This document shows, in pieces, positions 58,632 through 64,000 of a stretch of 64,000 nucleotides of DNA (position 1 is its first letter; each line of letters opens with the position of its first letter). This DNA is from Desmospora profundinema. GTDB lineage: Bacteria; Bacillota; Bacilli; Thermoactinomycetales; DSM-45169. Under the pieces are notes generated by a model, which searched no databases, was not told where the DNA came from, and saw only the letters and a program-made list of their open reading frames with translations. The stretch spans positions 372,001 to 436,000 of the forward strand of contig NZ_JAVDQG010000004.1 in the NCBI RefSeq assembly GCF_031454155.1, in the 5' to 3' direction. The translations under genes were made by a program, and so were the position numbers.

Positions 58632-58816
58632 ACGTAGGATAACGTTATGGTTACGTGGTGGCTGCGCCTGTATACCGTGTGGTGGCGTGTAGGTATCGTA
58701 TGTATCGCCTGTTGTCGTCATGCTTAACGATAGTTTAAACGCTTCAATCAAAGCAAAGATTTCTTTCTTTCGTTTTTGTTTTCTTTTTTGTCGGCGAAAT
58801 TCTTCGGAATACCTAA

Positions 58817-58827
58817 CCCCCCCCCCC
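58817..58827 (+). repeat. C11 homopolymer tract
   Basis: Eleven consecutive Cs. On the minus strand the tract lies near the start of an open frame (58515-58841), but that frame has no recognisable protein, so phase variation is not supported. Confidence 0.7.
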
Positions 58828-58906
58828 GTCGGAGGCTCCACGGCTGACGCAAGATAAATCCGTGCATCAAAATTTAACTCACGTAACCCACGAAAGGATA
58901 GAGGAA

Positions 58907-58996
58907 ATGACGTTCTTAACGCTTTTATTTGCGCACCTCATCGCAGATTATCCGCTTCAAAGCGACTTCTTGGCGGAGATAAAAGGGCAGAATTAG
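58907..58996 (+). pseudogene. DUF3307-family gene fragment (N-terminus only)
   Basis: From ATG 58907 (GAAAGGATAGAGGA upstream) 29 codons read MTFLTLLFAHLIADYPLQSD and end at TAG. The LLFAHLIADYPLQ pattern is the start of DUF3307 proteins, membrane proteins of about 120-240 residues common in phages. The rest is gone. Confidence 0.65.
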
Positions 58997-59477
58997 GCCC
59001 AGAGGTAGCGAATGTCGATTTTGTCGTCCCGTAAAGAAGGAAAAGAATACCTTGGATATGGATAACTGCAGCACGACGGTAGATAGCACCGTTTATATAG
59101 AAGAATATATTGCCTCCATGGAGACTACGATTTAGAAATGGATGGTGAAAAATTGGGACCAGGGAAGAAAGATATAGTGTGCCTCCCTACTCATTAGGGA
59201 AATGATTTCAAGCCATTCAGTAAAACACGGCGACAAGAAAATACGATCTTGGCACGGGAAATGGGTAAAATTAGTCGCCAAAGTAACGTTTAACTCGTCA
59301 CGGACGTCTTTTATATTATACTGCTTATCATCGTTGGTTGCGCGCTGCTAATTGCTGGCACGCATGCTGACTATTCCTTGTGTTCTTAAAACAACATCCC
59401 TCATCTGAATATAAAAAAAGATCAAAACCTGCTTTAGAAAATGTTGCATACGGGATCTGACCTTTATTCTCCAGTCA
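58997..59477. other. Decayed stretch with no intact gene
   Basis: 481 bases. Short frame pieces (DNCSTTVDSTVYIEEYIAS; HGDYDLEMDGEKLGPGKK) in different frames look like remains of one or two phage genes; no start, ribosome-binding site or family match was found. Confidence 0.4.
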
Positions 59478-60008
59478 TTATTTCGTTGTTTTCAATATGC
59501 CTAAATACTCTTTCCAAGGCCCAACGTCCGCCCTGTATCTCTCGCTCATTACTCGTACGATTTGAGCAATGTGTGTTAAATCATGAACAACCCACGTCGA
59601 AAGCAATTCTCTTACCTTTACTACACCGAATGCGGGGTGAGAACCCGTCCATTCAAGGTGCAATTCAGGTTTAATCAGTTCCTTCAGTTTGGTTGTATTT
59701 TGTATTCTAATCGTTTTAAATTCAAGTAACTGTTGTTCAATCGACCTTTCTGACTCTTTATTTAAGTGAGAATAACGATCAAAAGGGGGAAAGGGTTTAC
59801 TTTCCCCTTCCTGAAGAATCATTTCTAATCTCGGGATCCAATTGTTTTTCTCTCCCTCAATGAGGTGATCAATCACTTCAGAGACACTCCAGCTTCCTTC
59901 GCCTTCATTATATTGCAACCATGGATCAGATAAACCAGATAAAAAATACTCCAATGTTTGTGGTGTACGCTCCAGCACTTCAATCGCTTCTTCCATATTA
60001 AAATTCAT
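59478..60008 (-). CDS. DinB-superfamily protein
   Basis: A 176-residue four-helix protein of the DinB/YfiT fold. The three metal-binding histidines are visible in [15 protein letters not shown] and [16 protein letters not shown]. DinB-like proteins include thiol-dependent transferases (bacillithiol-, mycothiol-) and hydrolases; the specific activity here cannot be read. ATG 60008 has AAAGGAG nine bases upstream; the longer in-frame reading has none. A good promoter lies 80 bases upstream. Confidence 0.85.
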   Translation of the reverse strand: MNFNMEEAIEVLERTPQTLEYFLSGLSDPWLQYNEGEGSWSVSEVIDHLIEGEKNNWIPRLEMILQEGESKPFPPFDRYSHLNKESERSIEQQLLEFKTIRIQNTTKLKELIKPELHLEWTGSHPAFGVVKVRELLSTWVVHDLTHIAQIVRVMSERYRADVGPWKEYLGILKTTK

Positions 60009-60085
60009 ATAACTGCTCCTTTCTGTGATTCTTCCCGGTGTACTCTTCCAACAATCTCTTTCAATCAACAGGTATCTGATTCTGT

Positions 60086-60115
60086 TTTATAGTACAATAA
60101 AACCCATCAAATCAA
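60086..60115 (-). promoter_or_regulatory. Promoter of the DinB-like gene
   Basis: On the minus strand TTGATT, an 18-base spacer and TATAAA. The rest of the 350-base gap up to 60258 shows nothing else. Confidence 0.65.
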
Positions 60116-60257
60116 GATTATTTTTACTATTCTATCATTTATTATTGATTATAGAACAACACGGTTCCGCTTTCAACATGTAGGTACAAGACTGTACCCT
60201 GCCTAATGATAGATGACATTCCCTCAAAAAGAAACGGCCCGCAAGCCGGCTGCTGAA

Positions 60258-60296
60258 TGCAAAATGCCCGAAGTCAGACACTCCGGGCATTTTGCA
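60258..60296. terminator. Symmetrical hairpin terminator
   Basis: TGCAAAATGCCCG and CGGGCATTTTGCA form a 13-bp perfect stem with a 13-base loop. It lies 65 bases past the collagenase stop on the minus strand. Confidence 0.75.
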
Positions 60297-60360
60297 TATC
60301 GGTCCCTCGAGGATCTTTGGAATGAGAGGCTGAATATAAGCTCAAGCGGATACACATATT

Positions 60361-62691
60361 TCAGTTGGCACGGGGGAGTTTCCGAGGGGAATCGGTAAGG
60401 ATTCCATGGAACGTGACATCGAATTGATAGCGGTTGTTAGAATCGACTCGATAATGGGTAAAATAGACGGTGAGCGTCTTATAGCCGCTCCAGGGTAAGG
60501 AATCCAATCTTTTCAACATCCGGTTGGCAGCGCGGTTCATTTTTTCCCAATCCGTAAGCTCGCCTTGGGAAGTGGTGCCGGTATACGTGCCCTCTAGGGT
60601 AAAGGTATTAAAAAATTGGGATTGGTGTTCGGTTGTGGTTATTTTCTTTAGTTTTGCGATGGATGCGATTTGTGCATACATTTTTGAGCTTTTTATATAG
60701 AGATGTTGCTTCAAGTAATCGTCGGAAACATGGGGAACCGTCCACTCATCCTGATTGTCCACAAGAAATTGCATATATTGCTGGTATTGACGGTTGAGGT
60801 TGGAGTCGTTGCTCAATTGGTGGATATAGTGATCATAATTGGAAACGTCGTTGCTCTTCACATAGTCGTTCAATGTTTTCATGGTGTTGAAATCGTGATG
60901 ATACATATAGGACTGCAAAGCGAAGGCGTAATTGTAAAAATCCCAGCTCCCATATCGGGCGCGCAAGGTTTGGGCTACCGTATACCGTTGGGCTGGGTCG
61001 GAAGACAAACGCTTCACGATGGTTTTCCTCGGGACAACGTTATGAACGCGGGTAGAGCCGGCCAAAAATTCCGCGTTCCCTTCTTGCAGCCAGGTGATCC
61101 GTTCGTCTTCATATAGCGGCCCCTCTCCATAGAGTCCCGGTACAAGGTAGCGTCCTTGTAAATAATGAGTAAATTCGTGGCGAAATAATTCTTCCAGGGT
61201 GAAGACACTATCTTTGGGTGTCCGTTCGAAAGTGAAGAACGTCCCGATTTCTTCTATATAGATTCCGCCGTTATCGGTGCTGTATCCATACAGAAAGCGA
61301 TTCATTTTATACTCATCCGGAGAATTGTAAAGGACGACGTTCATGATCTCATCCGCATTTCCAGGCTCCAGCGCTTCATCGCTCCCGACGATTCGGTGAA
61401 ACTGTGCTTTCACTTCTTTGGATGCCCAGTATAATTGTTGGATTTTTTTTGTCGTGATTCGGTCTCCGGCACGAATGACAAACGTACCATCGTCAAACGT
61501 ATACACCTTAGGTAAATAGTACTCCTTGCCTTCTTGGATAGCCCTTTCCACATCGACGGGATGTCCGTCATAGTCTTTTCCCTCGTAATCATCCCGAATT
61601 TGGATGATAGCGGTGAAGTACGGCTGGCTTAAATAAGAGTAACGTTTCATCGCTTCCGTGACGACCCGAAGCCCTTCCCTTGATTGGCTGTGAAGCTTTC
61701 CAAGCAGACTCACATAATAAATACCGTTATTGATCAGCCAGACATTGTCTTTCGTTGGATCCCCCAGTAGCGCATATTGTTCCAGCTCCCCGATGAACGA
61801 ATCGATATGACCGAACCAGGGGGTTTCTTCAGGGGGCTGATCCGTATCAGAGAGATAGGACTCTATGTCATAGTGGATTCCGCTCATTAGGCTGTAGACG
61901 GCGTTTCCCTTTGAGCTCTCCGGCAGATACGCCTCTCGATTCGTGCGGAATTGTTTGAGGATCCTCGTCGCCTCGTTGACCGTGTCCACGTCACTGGACG
62001 CGTTTCCGATCAGCTTTCCATAGGCGGAAACGACTTCATCCTGCTCCTTTGTACCCAATGAAAAATACGGATTTTGCGCGATCGCCTTTAAGGCGGGGAG
62101 GCAACGATCATGGAAACTCCGCTCATTTAAGTATTGTAATTCATCATGGTAATACCCCAGGTAAAATCCCGACCGCAACACCTCCACCAGGGTAGGGATC
62201 CCCTTGTCGTCCTGATCCGTATACTGAAACCCTCTCTGGTAGAGCGCGTCAATCAGCGCCTGGACACGTCTTTCATCACTGTAAAAATCCTGCGAATCCC
62301 GGTTGAATTGGAACAGATCGGGGATATCGCTCCAGGTGATCGTGACAAGAAGATCAACCAACTCGTCGTAACTCAATGTTTTCAGGTAAGACATCGGATA
62401 TGGTTTTTCTGTCGAGTGATTCTCCTCCGATTTACGGAGATCTTCGGGGTTGGGGGGTTTATCCGAGAAGTCAGTGACTTTGGCTTGCTTCGTAGACGGA
62501 TACTCCGCAACCCTATCTTGCAACGGATCCGCTGTTCCCGGTGGAGCAGCAGGGTCAGCACCGGGACGAGGAGAGAGAGACTCCTTATGGACGGGTGCCG
62601 CGAAAACCACTCCTCCCAACAGGGTCAAACACAGAACGGTCGCGAGCAAAGAAGACAGCACCTTGATCCTTGTGTCCTTTCGTGGATTCAC
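60361..62691 (-). CDS. colA: M9 collagenase (ColA-like), short form
   Basis: A 776-residue secreted metalloprotease. A signal peptide (IKVLSSLLATVLCLTLLGGV) is followed by a proline-rich linker, the M9 N-terminal activator domain (about 100-400) and the peptidase domain with zinc motif RHEFTHYLQGRYLVPGLYGE and the third ligand in TWLQEGNAEFLAGS. It should cut native collagen outside the cell. Bacillus ColA proteins are around 950 residues with PKD and collagen-binding domains at the end; none is present here. GTG 62691 with GAGGTG six bases upstream precedes the signal peptide, so the longer in-frame reading to 62856 is unlikely. Confidence 0.85.
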   Translation of the reverse strand: MNPRKDTRIKVLSSLLATVLCLTLLGGVVFAAPVHKESLSPRPGADPAAPPGTADPLQDRVAEYPSTKQAKVTDFSDKPPNPEDLRKSEENHSTEKPYPMSYLKTLSYDELVDLLVTITWSDIPDLFQFNRDSQDFYSDERRVQALIDALYQRGFQYTDQDDKGIPTLVEVLRSGFYLGYYHDELQYLNERSFHDRCLPALKAIAQNPYFSLGTKEQDEVVSAYGKLIGNASSDVDTVNEATRILKQFRTNREAYLPESSKGNAVYSLMSGIHYDIESYLSDTDQPPEETPWFGHIDSFIGELEQYALLGDPTKDNVWLINNGIYYVSLLGKLHSQSREGLRVVTEAMKRYSYLSQPYFTAIIQIRDDYEGKDYDGHPVDVERAIQEGKEYYLPKVYTFDDGTFVIRAGDRITTKKIQQLYWASKEVKAQFHRIVGSDEALEPGNADEIMNVVLYNSPDEYKMNRFLYGYSTDNGGIYIEEIGTFFTFERTPKDSVFTLEELFRHEFTHYLQGRYLVPGLYGEGPLYEDERITWLQEGNAEFLAGSTRVHNVVPRKTIVKRLSSDPAQRYTVAQTLRARYGSWDFYNYAFALQSYMYHHDFNTMKTLNDYVKSNDVSNYDHYIHQLSNDSNLNRQYQQYMQFLVDNQDEWTVPHVSDDYLKQHLYIKSSKMYAQIASIAKLKKITTTEHQSQFFNTFTLEGTYTGTTSQGELTDWEKMNRAANRMLKRLDSLPWSGYKTLTVYFTHYRVDSNNRYQFDVTFHGILTDSPRKLPRAN

Positions 62692-63319
62692 CTTGATCAC
62701 CTCATCTTGTTTTGGCGGTCCCGTCCCAAGCGAGCGATCGGGGTAGGCGATGTCTATCGGCGGTGCGGGCGCGGATCCGATGGCACGGTGACCGTTTCCT
62801 TGCGAACTTTCTGAAAAATAGGAAACCAATTCGGAGTGAAAGACATGACGGCTCAAGTTGGCAGTTTTCCGAACCTCTCCTGATCCCCCTCCTGGATCAT
62901 CCGGTCTCTTCCATCAATAAAAGCAAAAGAGATGCCACCGCACCCTTCCGAGAAGCGCTTTCGAACATCCCCTTCATCCTGTACCCCTATGACTAAACAT
63001 ATAGACAAATGGAGAGATCAAGTGTAAAAGACAGCCCAATGGCGTTTCAATTTTTAGACATTTCATTTCAATTCCGGGGACCCGTATGCATCGCTTGGTA
63101 TCACACGTTGCAAGAAAAATAGGATCAAGCCTTTTTACGATGGAATCTGGGCCAAAACGAAAACGTTTGGTGTGGATTTCTTAAGTGATCCCAAACCTAA
63201 AGTGGTATCAAAATAAAAGGGTCTTGATAATCGGAGTGGTTAGACTGCCGATGGGAGTGTTTTTATTTTGGGATTGATGTTCGCGTTAGATAAGCTCACA
63301 TAAAGGGGAGCAGAAAAAT
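62692..63319. other. Intergenic region upstream of colA
   Basis: Noncoding. The first 165 bases stay open in the colA frame but lack a start with a ribosome-binding site. No transposase, RNA gene or clear promoter was recognised. Confidence 0.45.
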
Positions 63320-63340
63320 GATGTCAATTTATTTGACATC
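63320..63340 (+). promoter_or_regulatory. Inverted repeat upstream of the NarK-like gene
   Basis: GATGTCAA, five bases, TTGACATC: an 8-bp perfect palindrome 220 bases before the transporter. A second inverted repeat (GATGTTATT...AATAACAACATC) follows at 63347-63371. They could bind an anaerobiosis or nitrate regulator. Confidence 0.55.
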
Positions 63341-63462
63341 AATGGGGATGTTATTTATAATAACAACATCCAATCAAAAGGGCGGACTGTTGGGAAGGGC
63401 ACAATGAGGTGTTCGGGGTCGGATCCCTCCGATCTGCTTACAGGTCGTCTCAAGTGGCAACG

Positions 63463-63506
63463 GGGCCACTTCCGAAAGGTGCTACAGCATCCATCGGAAG
63501 TGGCCC
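63463..63506 (+). terminator. 13-bp hairpin in the NarK leader
   Basis: GGGCCACTTCCGA pairs with TCGGAAGTGGCCC around an 18-base loop. CTCTCTCATTG follows rather than a T run, so it may be a weak terminator or a leader structure. Confidence 0.55.
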
Positions 63507-63560
63507 TCTCTCATTGAAAACCCTTTCAAAAACTTATTACAACACAGGGGGGTATGAGAT

Positions 63561-64000
63561 TTGGCTTCGTTTTCGGAATTTCGAAAAAGCGGTCACTGGC
63601 CGAGCTTACTTGCTTCCTTTCTCTACTTTGATATCAGTTTCATGATATGGGTGCTGTTGGGGGCGGTATCGGTCTTTGTGGCCGGGGATCTGGGCCTTAC
63701 GCCGGCGCAGAAGGGATTGATGGTGGCAATCCCGATTCTGGGCGGTTCCTTCTTCCGGATCATCCTTGGAGTGCTGACCGATCGGATCGGGCCAAAGAAA
63801 ACGGCCGTGATCGGGATGATTCTCACGATGCTTCCTCTGTTTCTACTCTGGGTGTCCGGAAGGACCCTGACGGAATTGTACGCTTATGGATTTTTACTGG
63901 GGATTGCCGGGGCCAGCTTTGCTGTCGCCCTGCCCTTGGCCAGTCGATGGTATCCACCTGAACAACAAGGGCTGGTGATGGGAATTGCCGGGGCGGGCAA
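63561..64000 (+). CDS. narK: NarK-like MFS nitrate/nitrite transporter, N-terminus (cut by window edge)
   Basis: The first 146 residues of a major facilitator transporter. Helix 1 has [20 protein letters not shown], the loop is [19 protein letters not shown], and the helix 2-3 motif reads [16 protein letters not shown]. The [13 protein letters not shown] segment is characteristic of the nitrate/nitrite porter branch (NarK/NasA). It moves nitrate or nitrite across the cytoplasmic membrane. The start is TTG 63561, about eight bases after AGGGGGG; no ATG lies in frame before the first helix. The gene runs past base 64000. Confidence 0.8.
   Translation, partial: MASFSEFRKSGHWPSLLASFLYFDISFMIWVLLGAVSVFVAGDLGLTPAQKGLMVAIPILGGSFFRIILGVLTDRIGPKKTAVIGMILTMLPLFLLWVSGRTLTELYAYGFLLGIAGASFAVALPLASRWYPPEQQGLVMGIAGAG

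Noticed and set aside
58515-58841. Minus-strand open frame beginning near the C11 tract, possible phase-variable gene
   Set aside because: Composition follows the repeat-rich DNA, no ribosome-binding site and no recognisable protein.
62692-62856. N-terminal extension of the collagenase frame
   Set aside because: A signal peptide with its own GTG start and ribosome-binding site begins at 62691, so the extension is probably untranslated.

Overview
The window looks like chromosome from an endospore-forming Gram-positive bacterium of the order Bacillales with moderately high GC. Strong purine-rich ribosome-binding sites, frequent GTG/TTG starts, a Spo0E-type phosphatase, CotF- and YutH-like coat proteins, a class D sortase and an M9 collagenase all fit. 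Many genes are orthologues of the B. subtilis yut/yuz neighbourhood (YutE, YutF, YutG, YutH, YutI, YutM, YuzB, YuzD). Codon use and gene content suggest the Thermoactinomycetaceae, but that placement is inference.

Layout. 0-10 kb: coat-protein fragment, yutE, a cyclodeaminase-like gene, a SufR-like regulator, a methyltransferase, yutF, an MBL hydrolase, yutG, an SDR, yutH and a GAF sensor kinase/NarL regulator pair. Copies of a dispersed palindromic repeat are scattered here. 10-13.7 kb: a decayed ArsR gene, then a minus-strand cluster marR - arsA - SRPBCC protein - membrane protein with near-identical palindromic operators before the first three genes, then a decayed deoxyribosyltransferase-like gene. 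13.7-19.4 kb: hemolysin III, a Rieske protein with a very large helical extension, an acyl-CoA synthetase and an arylamine N-acetyltransferase. 19.6-25.3 kb: a fatty-acid/CoA cluster headed by a FadR-like box and a decayed acyl-CoA dehydrogenase, followed by CoA-transferase, thiolase, a MITE-like element, an SDR, an FAD monooxygenase and a TetR regulator.

25.6-29.2 kb: a SUKH-3/deaminase-like fusion, a YdcF-like protein, sfsA, an ABC-F gene remnant, a HesB-like protein and a DUF1992 protein. 29.1-37.8 kb: a 2-hydroxyacid/lactate island with glcD-glcF on minus, lactate permease, a GntR regulator and lutABC on plus. 38.1-46.4 kb: an oligopeptide ABC transporter operon with two paralogous binding proteins and permease/ATPase genes oppBCDF. 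46.5-49.4 kb: yutI and a reverse-transsulfuration pair (mccA/mccB-like) with yuzD. 49.5-52.6 kb: an HPr-like protein lacking the phosphorylation residues, then a class D sortase and its likely LPKTA substrate. 53-55.5 kb: yuzB, an M29 aminopeptidase, a Spo0E-like protein and yutM.

55.6-59.4 kb is a decayed, AT-richer phage/mobile region: an integrase N-terminal fragment, a possible secreted bacteriocin-like protein with a small membrane protein opposite it, phage gene fragments, direct repeats and a C11 tract. 59.4-64 kb: a DinB-family protein, a short M9 collagenase and the start of a NarK-like transporter cut by the window edge. No rRNA, tRNA or CRISPR array was seen. At least five genes survive only as internally deleted or truncated relics, which together with the repeats indicates active genome erosion.
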